Assembly: GCF_900143005.1 (NCBI RefSeq) | Contig: NZ_FRCS01000012.1 | Coordinates: 124,001-188,000 of the forward strand | Direction: 5' to 3' | Length of the DNA: 64,000 nucleotides | Source of the DNA: Cryptosporangium aurantiacum | GTDB lineage: Bacteria > Actinomycetota > Actinomycetes > Mycobacteriales > Cryptosporangiaceae | Shown: piece after piece, positions 1 to 8,148 of the stretch | Position numbering within the stretch: the first letter of the stretch is position 1 | Layout: each line of letters begins with the position of its first letter | Program-made: the position numbers and the translations under genes | The notes under the pieces: generated by a model | The model's database searches: none | What the model was told of the DNA's origin: nothing | Seen by the model: only the letters and a program-made list of their open reading frames with translations

Positions 1-1388
1 TGGGCCGGCGTGGCGTCGGCCTGCTCGACCGCCGGCGCCGAACGCTCGGTCTCCGGGTCGCGGTTGGTGGGGCGGCGGGTGCCGCCCCGCTTGGCCGGGG
101 CCTTGTTGGCCGGGCGGCGCTTGGCCGGGTCGGCTGTCGCCGAGACCAACGGCCCGCTGCGACGGCGCGGGCGTGGTGCGGGCTTGTCCGCCGTTACGTC
201 CTCGTCGGACGCTCCGCCGCCGGCCTCCGCCGGTTCGCTCGCCGCCGGAGCGGCCTTCGGCGGGGTTGCCTTCGTCGACTTCGTCGCCCGCGGAGCCCGC
301 GGCGCCCGCGGCGCCCGAGACGCCTTCGCCGGAGGCGCCACATCGGCACCGGGCGCGTCCCCCGCGGGGCCGTCGGCCGCGGGCGCGTCGGCGGCCGGGG
401 CCGTGGTCGCCGCAGGCGCCTCAGCCGGGGCCTCGGCCGCCGGGGCCGTGCTGGTCGCCGCAGGCGGCCCGGCCGGAGCCTCGGCCGCCGGAGTCTTGCT
501 GGCCGCGGGGGCGGTGCTGGTCGCCGCGGGCGGGGTCTCGGCGGCGGGGGTCGTGCTGGCCGTCGCGGGCGGCTCGGCGGTCTTGGGGCCCTCGTCCGTA
601 GACGCCGCCGCGGCCTTCGCGGCCGGGGACGCGCTCGCAGCCTTGGCGGGCGCGGCCTTGGTCGGCGTGGGCTTCGCGTCCTGGTCAGCTTTCCGCGGAA
701 TGGGCGTGTTCGGGAAGAACCCCGGCACGCTCACCCCACGCTCCTCCGCCAGCCGGTTCCCGGCCACCGTCGGCTCGAAGTCCGTCATCGGATCGGCGAC
801 CGCACCGTTCCGCGCCTCGGCGAACCCCGCCAGCTGGCGCGACATCTCCTTGAACGAGCACAGCCGAGCGCCCCGCGTCGGCATCGGACGCTCGCCGTCC
901 TGGAGCTGCTTCACCAGGCTGAGCGCCGAGTCGGCGTCCACCTGGTCGAAGTACTCGTAGTTGACGGTCATCACCGGCGCGTAGTCACACGCGGCCAGGC
1001 ACTCGGCGTGCTCCAGCGTGATCCGGCCGTCCTCGGTGGTCTGGTCGTGCCCCACCTCGAGGTACGCCGAGAGCGCCTCGTACGCCTTGTCTCCCCCGAG
1101 CACCCCGCACATCGTGTTCGTGCAGACGCTCACCAGGTACTCGCCGGTCGGGCGGCGCTTGTACATCGTGTAGAACGTCGCGACGGCCGCCACCTCGGCC
1201 TTGGTGATCCCGAGCTGCTCGGCGCAGAACGCGATCCCCTCCGGGCTCACGTACCCGTCCACCGACTGCACCAGGTGCAGCATCGGCAGCAACGCCGATC
1301 GGGACCGCCCCTCCGGGTAGCGCGCGACGATCGTCGCGGCCTGCTCGGCCAGGTCGGCGCGGACCGTCTCGTCGGTCAGCTCACTCAT
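1..1388 (-). CDS. nuoE: NADH-quinone oxidoreductase subunit E with long Ala/Pro-rich tail, partial at left edge
   Basis: Subunit E of complex I carries the [2Fe-2S] cluster N1a next to the FMN-containing NuoF subunit. The ATG at 1388 begins MSELTDETVRADLAEQ. The four cluster cysteines are visible at about residues 89, 94, 130 and 134 (VCTNTMCG and CLAACDYAPV). The conserved domain ends near residue 225 at GFFPNTPIP. After that the frame stays open to the window edge through more than 230 residues of Ala, Pro, Thr and Lys/Arg-rich sequence, so the protein is at least 462 residues. The core family is about 160-250 residues. Ala/Pro/Lys tails on NuoE occur in actinobacteria, but this one is long. 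It lies 34 bp downstream of nuoD in the same operon. The true C-terminus and nuoF are outside the window. Confidence 0.93.
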   Translation of the reverse strand, partial: MSELTDETVRADLAEQAATIVARYPEGRSRSALLPMLHLVQSVDGYVSPEGIAFCAEQLGITKAEVAAVATFYTMYKRRPTGEYLVSVCTNTMCGVLGGDKAYEALSAYLEVGHDQTTEDGRITLEHAECLAACDYAPVMTVNYEYFDQVDADSALSLVKQLQDGERPMPTRGARLCSFKEMSRQLAGFAEARNGAVADPMTDFEPTVAGNRLAEERGVSVPGFFPNTPIPRKADQDAKPTPTKAAPAKAASASPAAKAAAASTDEGPKTAEPPATASTTPAAETPPAATSTAPAASKTPAAEAPAGPPAATSTAPAAEAPAEAPAATTAPAADAPAADGPAGDAPGADVAPPAKASRAPRAPRAPRATKSTKATPPKAAPAASEPAEAGGGASDEDVTADKPAPRPRRRSGPLVSATADPAKRRPANKAPAKRGGTRRPTNRDPETERSAPAVEQADATPA

Positions 1389-1422
1389 ACTGCGGCCTCG
1401 CTCAGATCGATAGTTCCCGCGG

Positions 1423-2745
1423 TCACCGGTCGACGCCCCCCATAACCGGGTCGAGCGAGGCACCCGACGCGATCGCGTCCGCGATCGGAGCACCCTCGAC
1501 CATCGCGGGGAACGCCTGCAGGTTCACGAAGCTGGGTTCGCGCACGTGGACGCGGTACGGCCGGGTGCCGCCGTCGCTCACCACGTGGAAGCCCAACTCG
1601 CCGCGGGGCGACTCGACCGCGGTGTACACCTGGCCCGCGGGCACCCGGAAGCCCTCGGTCACCAGCTTGAAGTGGTGGATCAGGGCCTCCATCGACTGGC
1701 CCATGATCTGCCGGACGTGCTCCAGCGAGTTGCCCATGCCGTCCGCGCCGAGCGCGAGCTGCGCCGGCCACGCGATCTTCTTGTCGGTGACCATGACCGG
1801 CCCCGGCGCGAGGCGGTCCAGCGCCTGCTCGACGATCCGCAGCGACTGCCGCATCTCGTTGACCCGCACCAGGTACCGGCCGAAGACGTCCCCGGTGGTC
1901 TCGGTGACGACGTCGAAGTCGTAGTTCTCGTACCCGCAGTAGGGCATCGTCTTCCGGAGGTCCCACGGAAGCCCGGCCGACCGGAGCACCGGCCCGGTGA
2001 TACCGAGCGACAGGCAGCCGGTCACGTCGAGGAAGCCGACGTTCCTGGTGCGTGCCTTCCAGACCGGCTGGCCGGTGAGCAGCTTCTCGTAGTCGTCGAA
2101 CTTCTCCCGCATATACGGGATGAACTCGCGGATCTTGTCCTCGATGCCGACCGGGAGGTCCTGCGCCAACCCGCCGGGGCGGACGAACGCCATGTTCATC
2201 CGCAGGCCGGTGATCTCCTCGAACAGGTCGAGCACGAACTCCCGCTCGCGGAAGCCGTAGATCATCATCGTGGTGGAGCCCAGCTCCATGCCGGTGGTGG
2301 CCAGCCAGACCAGGTGCGAGCTGATCCGGTTGAGCTCCATCAGCAGGACGCGGATCGTGGTGGCCCGCTCCGGCACCTCGACGCCGAGCAGCTTCTCGAC
2401 CGCGAGGCAGTAGCCGGTCTCGTTGAAGATCGGCGAGAGGTAGTCCATCCGGGTGACGAACGTGGTGCCCTGCGTCCACGTCCGGTACTCGGTGTTCTTC
2501 TCGATGCCGGTGTGCAGGTACCCGATGACGGTACGGGCCTCGGTGATCGTCTCGCCCTCGAGTTCGAGGACGAGCCGCAGCACCCCGTGCGTCGACGGGT
2601 GCTGCGGGCCCATGTTGACGACGATCCGCTCACTGGCCAGCGGATCTTCGGCGTGGATCGAGTCCCAGTCGCCGCCGGTGACGGTATAGACGCGACCCTC
2701 GGTGGTCTCCCGGGAGTCGGCGTACGGGTCGCTTGTCTGGGTCAT
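1423..2745 (-). CDS. nuoD: NADH-quinone oxidoreductase subunit D
   Basis: The 49-kDa subunit of the peripheral arm of complex I, which forms part of the quinone pocket with NuoB. The protein is 440 residues. Family signatures include [14 protein letters not shown] near residue 45, [10 protein letters not shown], and the RPGG loop. The start is the ATG at 2745 ([13 protein letters not shown]) because an AGGAGG ribosome site lies about 7 bases before it; the frame is open further upstream but that part reads as low-complexity antisense of nuoC. It lies 19 bp after nuoC and 34 bp before nuoE. In actinobacteria the expected electron acceptor is menaquinone, which fits the mqn and men genes nearby. 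Confidence 0.97.
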   Translation of the reverse strand: MTQTSDPYADSRETTEGRVYTVTGGDWDSIHAEDPLASERIVVNMGPQHPSTHGVLRLVLELEGETITEARTVIGYLHTGIEKNTEYRTWTQGTTFVTRMDYLSPIFNETGYCLAVEKLLGVEVPERATTIRVLLMELNRISSHLVWLATTGMELGSTTMMIYGFREREFVLDLFEEITGLRMNMAFVRPGGLAQDLPVGIEDKIREFIPYMREKFDDYEKLLTGQPVWKARTRNVGFLDVTGCLSLGITGPVLRSAGLPWDLRKTMPYCGYENYDFDVVTETTGDVFGRYLVRVNEMRQSLRIVEQALDRLAPGPVMVTDKKIAWPAQLALGADGMGNSLEHVRQIMGQSMEALIHHFKLVTEGFRVPAGQVYTAVESPRGELGFHVVSDGGTRPYRVHVREPSFVNLQAFPAMVEGAPIADAIASGASLDPVMGGVDR

Positions 2746-2764
2746 TCGGCCACCTCCTGGCGGC

Positions 2765-3487
2765 TCATCGGTAGGCCCGGCGGGTGTCGGGTGGCGGGAT
2801 CTCCGCGCCCTTGTACTCGACCGGGACACCGCCGAGCGGGTAGTCCTTGCGCTGCGGGTGGCCATCCCAGTCGTCCGGCATGAGGATCCGGGTCAGCGCC
2901 GGGTGACCGTCGAAGATCACGCCGAACATGTCCCAGACCTCGCGCTCCTGCCAGTCCGCGGTCGGGTAGACCGAGGTGACCGACGGGACGTGCGGGTCGT
3001 CGACGGTGACCCCCACCTCGAGCCGGATCCGCCGCCGGTAGGTCATGCTGGTCAGCTGATAGACGACGTGCAGCCGCTCGGACTGCTCGGTCGGGTCGGT
3101 GCTCAGCGGAGCGTCCAAATAGTCGACGCCGGAGACCGAGCTGCAGAGCTCGAACCGCAGACCCTCGCCGTCGCGGAGCAGGTTGCAGACCTCGACGATG
3201 CGCTCCCGGCGGACGTAGAGCGTCAGCTCTCCGCGGTCGACCACCACTCGGGTGATCGCGCTCTCGAAGCCGACGTCGCGCTTGGCCAGTTCCTCGGTGA
3301 GGAGGTCGGCGACCTCGTCGAAGTAACCGCCGTAGGGCCGCTGGGTCGCGTGCGGGTCGGCGACCGGCCGGACCAGCCCGCCGAACCCGGAGGTGTCACC
3401 GGAGCCGGAGACGCCGAACATGCCCTTCTGGGCGCCGTGCTCGCCGTGCTCGCCGAGTTCGTCGGCGCCGTTGCCGTCAGTGCTCAC
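2765..3487 (-). CDS. nuoC: NADH-quinone oxidoreductase subunit C
   Basis: The 30-kDa subunit of complex I that buttresses NuoD and NuoB. The protein is 240 residues with a GTG start at 3487 that overlaps the nuoB TGA in a GTGA arrangement, so translation is probably coupled. The family signature lies around residue 175 ([14 protein letters not shown]), and the C-terminus ends with the typical DYPLGG and RRAYR. The first 35 residues are a Gly/Glu/His-rich extension. nuoC and nuoD are separate genes here, not fused as in E. coli. Confidence 0.96.
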   Translation of the reverse strand: MSTDGNGADELGEHGEHGAQKGMFGVSGSGDTSGFGGLVRPVADPHATQRPYGGYFDEVADLLTEELAKRDVGFESAITRVVVDRGELTLYVRRERIVEVCNLLRDGEGLRFELCSSVSGVDYLDAPLSTDPTEQSERLHVVYQLTSMTYRRRIRLEVGVTVDDPHVPSVTSVYPTADWQEREVWDMFGVIFDGHPALTRILMPDDWDGHPQRKDYPLGGVPVEYKGAEIPPPDTRRAYR

Positions 3488-4146
3488 TTGCGAGCCACCC
3501 CTGCCTCGTTCTGCCGTGCGGCCGTCTCGATCCGGAACTGCTCGGCGCGGCCCTCGGCCTCGGCCCGCTCCCACTCCCGCCGGAGCGTCTTGTCGTACCG
3601 GAAGGAGGACGGCATCGTGCCGTACCGCTTGGCGGTTCCGTCGGCCTTGGCCGCCGCGAGCTCGGCTCGGCGCTTGGGACCGAGCGGCTCGTGCATGACC
3701 TTTTCGTGCAGCTTCAGGACGGCGTCGAGCAGCATTTCCGGCCGCGGCGGGCAACCGGGCAGATACATGTCGACCGGAACCACGTGATCAACACCCTGGA
3801 CGATCGCGTAGTTGTTGAACATTCCGCCCGAGCTGGCGCAGACGCCCATCGAGAGCACCCATTTCGGCTCCGGCATCTGGTCATAGATCTGCCGCAGCAC
3901 AGGCGCCATCTTCTGACTCACCCGACCGGCGACGATCATCAGATCGGCCTGCCGCGGAGTTGCGCTGAACCGCTCCATTCCGAAGCGCGCGAAGTCGTAT
4001 CTGGCGGCACCGGTCGTCATCATCTCGATGGCGCAGCAGGCCAACCCGAAGGTGGCCGGCCACATCGACGACTTCCGGCTCCAGTTGACGATCTTCTCGA
4101 CGGTGGTCACCAGCACCCCGCCGGGGAGTTTCTCCTCCAGCCCCAT
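3484..4146 (-). CDS. nuoB: NADH-quinone oxidoreductase subunit B
   Basis: The subunit that holds the [4Fe-4S] cluster N2, the last carrier before quinone. The protein is 220 residues. The four cluster cysteines are all present: the CC pair at residues 37-38 ([11 protein letters not shown]), Cys103 (GVCASSGG) and Cys132 (LPGCPPRPE). The last 50 residues form a charged extension common in actinobacterial NuoB. Its stop overlaps the nuoC start; a 108-bp gap separates it from nuoA. Confidence 0.97.
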   Translation of the reverse strand: MGLEEKLPGGVLVTTVEKIVNWSRKSSMWPATFGLACCAIEMMTTGAARYDFARFGMERFSATPRQADLMIVAGRVSQKMAPVLRQIYDQMPEPKWVLSMGVCASSGGMFNNYAIVQGVDHVVPVDMYLPGCPPRPEMLLDAVLKLHEKVMHEPLGPKRRAELAAAKADGTAKRYGTMPSSFRYDKTLRREWERAEAEGRAEQFRIETAARQNEAGVARK

Positions 4147-4254
4147 GGCGCGGACCCCTCTCAGTCCGGTCGACCGGTATCCGGTTCCAACCGGTTTATT
4201 CAGACGGTCAGTTCAATCGGTGGGTCGGTGAGCGGACGAGCCTCGGTGTAAGGC

Positions 4255-4632
4255 TCAGTCCCAGTCGAGGCCGCCGCGACGCCAGACGTACGCGTAGGCA
4301 ATGAACACAGTGCCGATGAACAGCACCATCTCCACCAGCCCGAACAGGCCGAGCGCCTCGTTGGCGACCGCCCACGGGTAGAGGAAGATGATCTCGATGT
4401 CGAAGACGATGAACAGCATCGCGGTCAAATAGAACTTGACCGGGAATCGGCCGCCACCGGTTGCCTGCGGTGACGGCTCGATGCCGCATTCGTAGGCGTC
4501 CAGCTTGGCCTTGTTGTAGCGCTTGGGCCCCACGAAGGCCGCCGCACCGACGCTGAACACCGCAAAAGCAGCAGCCAGCACGAAGAGGCCGACGATCGGC
4601 GCATAGAGCGCGAGTGAACCACCGGTGTCCAT
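4255..4632 (-). CDS. nuoA: NADH-quinone oxidoreductase subunit A
   Basis: A small membrane subunit of complex I, 125 residues, with three predicted transmembrane helices (residues about 10-33, 65-86 and 95-116). The conserved loop YECGIEPSPQATGG with its characteristic Cys and the FPVKFYLTAMLFIVFDIE segment are both present. The ATG at 4632 has a clear GGGAAGGGAA ribosome site. It is the first gene of the nuo operon; a 156-bp gap separates it from the menJ stop on the same strand. Confidence 0.97.
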   Translation of the reverse strand: MDTGGSLALYAPIVGLFVLAAAFAVFSVGAAAFVGPKRYNKAKLDAYECGIEPSPQATGGGRFPVKFYLTAMLFIVFDIEIIFLYPWAVANEALGLFGLVEMVLFIGTVFIAYAYVWRRGGLDWD

Positions 4633-4689
4633 CGGTTCCCTTCCCTGACGTCGATGTGCAGCGAGGAGGTGCCGTAGAGCTATTTGGTC

Positions 4690-4709
4690 CTGCGTCTATC
4701 AGGACGCAG
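4690..4709. terminator. Hairpin between menJ and nuoA
   Basis: CTGCGTC at 4690-4696 pairs with GACGCAG at 4703-4709, with a TATCAG loop. A short T run follows on the + strand. It lies between the menJ stop and the nuoA start. On the minus strand the run is on the wrong side for a classical menJ terminator, so its role is uncertain. Confidence 0.35.
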
Positions 4710-4788
4710 TCTTTTATCGGGGGTTTCTTTCGTTATCGACGGTTATGGTGTGACTCGTTATTCGGGGGTACTCAATCACACTGCAGGC

Positions 4789-6168
4789 TCACACTGCGGG
4801 CGCCAGCTTGGACAGGCCGTTGATGACCCGATCCATAGCGTCCCCACCGCGGGGATCGGTGAGATTCGCGAGCAGTTTGAGCACGAAGCGCATGAGGAGC
4901 GGATGCGGCAGCCCATGGCGAGTCGCGACCTTCATGATGTCCGGGTTGCTGATCAGCTTCACGAAGACGCCGCCCAGCCGGTAGTAACCGCCGTACCGCT
5001 CGGTGAGGAGCGTCGGGTAGGCGCGCAGCGCCCGCTCGCGGCTCGGGCCGGCGGCACGCGCGAGGGCCTGCACGGCGACCTCGGCGGCGATCTCGCCGGA
5101 CTCCATCGCGTAGGCAATGCCCTCACCGTTGAACGGGTTCACCATGCCACCGGCGTCGCCGACGAGCATAAGTCCGCGGGTGTAGTGCGGCTTGCGGTTG
5201 AAGCCCATCGGCAGCGCCGCGCCGCGGATCGGCCCGTCGGCGTTCTCCTCGCGGTAGCCCCACTCCTCCGGAGTGCCGGCCATCCAGGACTTGAGCAGCT
5301 GGCGGTAATTGACGTCCTTGAACGCCGCAGAGCTGTTCAGGATGCCCAGGCCGACGTTCGACCGGCCGTCACCGAGACCGAAGATCCAGCCGTAGCCGGG
5401 CAGTAGCCGATCCTTGCCGTCGACCTTGTCCCACAGCTCCAGCCACGACTCCAGGTAGTCGTCGTCGTGGCGCGGGCTCTGGTAGTACCGGCGCACGGCG
5501 ACGCCCATCGGGCGAGCCTCGTTGCGGGCCAGCCCCAGCGCGAGCGCGAACCGGCCGGAGACGCCGTCGGCGGCGATCACCAGCGGCGCCCGGTAGGTGG
5601 CCTTGGTCTTCTCCGGCCCGACCTCGGCCTCGACGCCCACCACCCGGCCGGCGGTGGACAGCACCGGGCCGGTGACGGTCGTGGAGGTGCGCAGCTGGGC
5701 ACCGGCCTTCACGGCGGCCTTCGAGAGCATGTCGTCGAAGTCCATCCGGGTACGGGTGAGCCCGTAGTTCGGGTAGGCCGCCAGATCGGGCCAGGGCAGC
5801 TCCATCCGGACGCCGCCACCGATCACCCGCAGGCCCTTGTTGTGCAGCCAGCCGTTCTCGGTAGAGGTGTCGATACCCATCGACACGAGGGACCGGACCG
5901 CCCGTGGCGTCAGCCCGTCGCCGCAGACCTTCTCCCGGGGGAACTCGGTCTTCTCCAGCAGGAGGACGTCGAGCCCCGACCGGGCCAGGTGGTAGGCGGC
6001 CGCGGAACCGGCCGGGCCGGCGCCCACGACGATCACGTCGGCGTCCGCGAGTCTTTCCGCGTTGCCGACCGGCCCGCCGACAACTCCGGGCAGGCTAATG
6101 GAACGGCTATCGGCGGCGGTGTCGACCACGGGGGGCTCGGCACCGCGGGGAGCGGGCTCGGTGGTCAC
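4789..6168 (-). CDS. menJ: Menaquinone tail reductase, geranylgeranyl reductase family FAD oxidoreductase
   Basis: A 459-residue flavoprotein of the geranylgeranyl reductase family. In mycobacteria MenJ saturates one isoprene unit of the menaquinone side chain. The FAD-binding GAGPAG motif is at residues 49-54, the second FAD motif (VGDAGGMVNPFNGEG) at about 336-350, and the KVCGDGLTPRA motif of the family at about 80-90. Neighbours support the call: ubiE/menG, a polyprenyl diphosphate synthase and nuo genes lie on both sides, as at the mycobacterial locus. The first 40 residues are an unconserved extension, so the start is less certain. A Rex-like operator lies 77-94 bp upstream. A role in archaeal-type lipid reduction is possible but less likely here. 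Confidence 0.85.
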   Translation of the reverse strand: MTTEPAPRGAEPPVVDTAADSRSISLPGVVGGPVGNAERLADADVIVVGAGPAGSAAAYHLARSGLDVLLLEKTEFPREKVCGDGLTPRAVRSLVSMGIDTSTENGWLHNKGLRVIGGGVRMELPWPDLAAYPNYGLTRTRMDFDDMLSKAAVKAGAQLRTSTTVTGPVLSTAGRVVGVEAEVGPEKTKATYRAPLVIAADGVSGRFALALGLARNEARPMGVAVRRYYQSPRHDDDYLESWLELWDKVDGKDRLLPGYGWIFGLGDGRSNVGLGILNSSAAFKDVNYRQLLKSWMAGTPEEWGYREENADGPIRGAALPMGFNRKPHYTRGLMLVGDAGGMVNPFNGEGIAYAMESGEIAAEVAVQALARAAGPSRERALRAYPTLLTERYGGYYRLGGVFVKLISNPDIMKVATRHGLPHPLLMRFVLKLLANLTDPRGGDAMDRVINGLSKLAPAV

Positions 6169-6244
6169 GGCTGCCTCTCGACTGTGGTGCTGACCGTGTT
6201 GCTGCTAGGGGTCTCAGGGGCCATCGGGCGGGGCTTGCGTGCGC

Positions 6245-6262
6245 TTGTGAAAATCTTCACGA
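6245..6262. promoter_or_regulatory. Candidate Rex operator upstream of menJ
   Basis: The sequence TTGTGAAAATCTTCACGA closely matches the known actinobacterial Rex operator (TGTGAAC-N3-TTCACA type), with both half-sites TGTGAA and TTCAC intact. Rex represses respiratory genes until NADH rises. It lies 77 bp upstream of menJ, which is followed by nuoA-E, and a rex gene is present at the right edge of this window. The match is read by eye; binding is inferred. Confidence 0.55.
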
Positions 6263-6306
6263 ACTCAGCACGGGCAGTCTATGCCGCGCATCACATGGCT
6301 GGGTAC

Positions 6307-6325
6307 TAAGGCTCGCCTAACCCGA
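6307..6325. promoter_or_regulatory. Possible IdeR/DtxR-type iron box
   Basis: TAAGGCTCGCCTAACCCGA matches about 13 of 19 positions of the IdeR/DtxR consensus as recalled (TTAGGTTAGGCTAACCTAA), with the central inverted AGG/CCT halves kept. It lies between menJ and the lipoprotein gene. Matches of this quality can arise by chance. Confidence 0.3.
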
Positions 6326-6488
6326 ACCGGCGAGCGCCCGACGCCACGGCGACCACCCGCCGACAGCCTCGCGAGAAGACCTGACTTGAGACGTTTTGTC
6401 CACCGCACAAAAACGTCGATGCCGTTGTGTACGGGGTCACAAAAAATCGACGCAAGGAGTAGCGTGCCCGCAGAACGAAATAGCACAT

Positions 6489-6506
6489 ATCAGCACTTAC
6501 GCTGAT
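6489..6506. promoter_or_regulatory. Inverted repeat upstream of SOD-like lipoprotein
   Basis: Perfect arms ATCAGC and GCTGAT are separated by six bases and lie 43 bp upstream of the lipoprotein start. The size and position suit a dimeric regulator, but no regulator is assigned. Confidence 0.3.
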
Positions 6507-6549
6507 TGACTCGCACCGCAGCGACCCCTGCGCTCCCAAGGAGACCGTG

Positions 6550-7158
6550 ATGCGCCGATCCGCAGCACTCGTCCTCGTAGCCACCTCGCTGCTCGCTGCC
6601 GGGTGCGGCGGGGCGTCCCGGGAGGACGGCGGTTCGCAGGAGGAATCGGCGTCCGCGGCAGTCGAAGCAGCGCAGCCGATGGTGGCGGAGGGTACGTTCG
6701 GCAGCTACTCACCGACCAGCGTCGCGGTGACGTACGACCCGTCGCTGGTCCCGCCCGGCGCCACCGCCCGCCTGACGATCGCCGAGATCGCCGACGCGAC
6801 GACCGTGACGCTCGACGTCGGGGGGATGAAGCCCGACCGCACCTACGGGGCGCACCTGCACACGAAGCCATGCGGAGCCACCGGCACCGCAGCCGGGCCG
6901 CACTACCAGCACCGCCCCGACCCGGCCGCGTCCGCCTCGCCCCCGTCGGTGAACCCGACGTACGCGAACCCGCAGAACGAGGTGTGGCTCGACTTCACGA
7001 CCGACTCGCAGGGCACCGGGATCAGCAAGAGCACGCAGCCGTGGCGGTTCACCACGAAGCCTCAGTCGCTGATCATCCACGCCCAGAAGACCCAAACCGC
7101 CCCAGGCAAAGCCGGTATCGCCGGCCCCCGCCTGGCCTGCCTGACGGTCAAAGGGTGA
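6550..7158 (+). CDS. Superoxide dismutase family lipoprotein, probably copper-only
   Basis: A 202-residue exported protein of the Cu/Zn superoxide dismutase fold. A lipobox LLAAGC ends at Cys about residue 19, so it is probably anchored to the outer face of the membrane. Copper ligands seem to be kept: the AHLH pair, the His in AGPHYQH, and the His in SLIIHAQ near the C-terminus. The disulfide pair (KPCG and LACL) is also present. The segment that normally carries the last zinc-binding His reads NEVWLDF, without His, so the zinc site looks degenerate. The start is placed at the ATG at 6550, six bases after an AAGGAG ribosome site; a GTG lies one codon upstream. A perfect hairpin terminator begins at its stop. 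Confidence 0.78.
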   Translation: MRRSAALVLVATSLLAAGCGGASREDGGSQEESASAAVEAAQPMVAEGTFGSYSPTSVAVTYDPSLVPPGATARLTIAEIADATTVTLDVGGMKPDRTYGAHLHTKPCGATGTAAGPHYQHRPDPAASASPPSVNPTYANPQNEVWLDFTTDSQGTGISKSTQPWRFTTKPQSLIIHAQKTQTAPGKAGIAGPRLACLTVKG

Positions 7159-7176
7159 AAGGCGCGCTGCGCCTTT
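7158..7176 (+). terminator. Terminator after SOD-like lipoprotein gene
   Basis: AAAGGCGC and GCGCCTTT form a perfect 8-bp stem with a three-base loop, beginning at the stop codon. Confidence 0.7.
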
Positions 7177-7296
7177 GCTCTGACGTGGAGCCCGCTGAGA
7201 GCGTCGGGGACAGTCGAGCGGGCCGACGCCGTGACATTAGGGGGCCGTCATAAGGAGGCCCGCTCGCCTGTCATCCGTCGTTCTCAGCGGGCCGCC

Positions 7297-7983
7297 CTAC
7301 GCGCGGAAGGCGTGGTGGAGGGTGACGATTCCGCCCGTAAGGTTGCGCCAGCGGACGGAGCGCCAGCCGCTGGCGCCGATCGTTCCGGCGAGGTCGGCCT
7401 GCGTCGGCCACTCGCGGATCGACTCGGCCAGGTAGACGTAGGCGTCCGGCGCGCTGCTCACCGCGCGGGCCACCCGGGGTAGCGCGCGCATCAGGTACTC
7501 GGTGTAGACGGTCCGGAACGGCGCCCACGTGGGGTGGCTGAACTCCAGCACGACGAGCCGCCCACCCGGCTTCGTCACCCGCGCCATCTCGGCGAGCCCT
7601 GCGGCGGTGTCCGCGACGTTGCGCAGCCCGAACGAGATCGTCACCGCGTCGAACGTGGCGTCCGGGAACGGCAGGTGCATGGCGTCGCCTGCGACCAGCG
7701 GCACTCCGCGGTCGAGGCCCTCGCGCAGCATGCCGAGCGAGAAGTCGCACGCGATCACCTCGGCGCCGGAGTGCGCCAGCTCCGCGGTGGAGACCGCGGT
7801 ACCGGCCGCGAGGTCCAAGCACCGCTCACCCGGCCGCAGGTCCAGGACGTCGGCGGTGAGCGTCCGCCAGCGCCGGTCCTGGCCGAACGAGATCACCGTG
7901 TTCGTGAGGTCGTACCGGCGTGCGACCTGGTCGAACATCGCCGCCACGTCGCGTGGTCGCTTGTCCAGTGATGCCCGCGTCAT
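7297..7983 (-). CDS. ubiE: Demethylmenaquinone methyltransferase
   Basis: A 228-residue SAM-dependent methyltransferase of the MenG/UbiE family, which adds the ring methyl in the last step of menaquinone synthesis. The family start ([24 protein letters not shown]) is clear, the SAM motif [15 protein letters not shown] lies near residue 55, and the UbiE signature SFGLRNVAD near residue 120. The start is the ATG at 7983. Its neighbours menJ, the prenyl diphosphate synthase and the mqn genes agree with a menaquinone role. Confidence 0.94.
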   Translation of the reverse strand: MTRASLDKRPRDVAAMFDQVARRYDLTNTVISFGQDRRWRTLTADVLDLRPGERCLDLAAGTAVSTAELAHSGAEVIACDFSLGMLREGLDRGVPLVAGDAMHLPFPDATFDAVTISFGLRNVADTAAGLAEMARVTKPGGRLVVLEFSHPTWAPFRTVYTEYLMRALPRVARAVSSAPDAYVYLAESIREWPTQADLAGTIGASGWRSVRWRNLTGGIVTLHHAFRA

Positions 7984-8079
7984 GACGTCAGCCTAAGTCA
8001 GGTCCGGACGCGACCCCGCGCCGCGCCCGGCGTCGGCGACTTTGTCATTCCCACCAGTAAATGGCGGAGTTTCGAGGAA

Positions 8080-8126
8080 CCAGTAGCCCCGTTGTTTAAC
8101 GCGGGAGTAACCTACTGGCGCGTTAA
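8080..8126. promoter_or_regulatory. Two interleaved perfect inverted repeats in the SCP2 leader
   Basis: CCAGTAG (8080-8086) is complementary to CTACTGG (8112-8118), and TTAACGCG (8096-8103) to CGCGTTAA (8119-8126). The pairs interleave (a-b-a'-b'). In RNA they would form either alternative hairpins or a pseudoknot; in DNA they could be two overlapping operators. The region ends 22 bp before the SCP2 start codon and also lies in front of the divergent ubiE gene. Confidence 0.5.
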
Positions 8127-8148
8127 GTCGAACAGAGGGAGCACCGTC

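Larger units (their letters stand above)
6169..6549. other. Divergent intergenic region menJ / SOD-like lipoprotein
   Basis: This 381-bp region holds the promoters of two divergent genes and is less GC-rich than its surroundings. It contains a Rex-like site (6245-6262), an IdeR/DtxR-like box (6307-6325), an imperfect hairpin pairing GACGTTTTGT (6390-6399) with ACAAAAACGTC (6407-6417), and an ATCAGC-N6-GCTGAT inverted repeat (6489-6506). No open reading frame of quality was seen. Confidence 0.6.

Noticed and set aside
4747-4783. A CRP-like inverted repeat (GTGTGA ... TCACAC) upstream of nuoA
   Set aside because: The arms are imperfect and more than 20 bp apart, too far for a CRP/FNR-type dimer, and the right arm runs almost up to the menJ stop.
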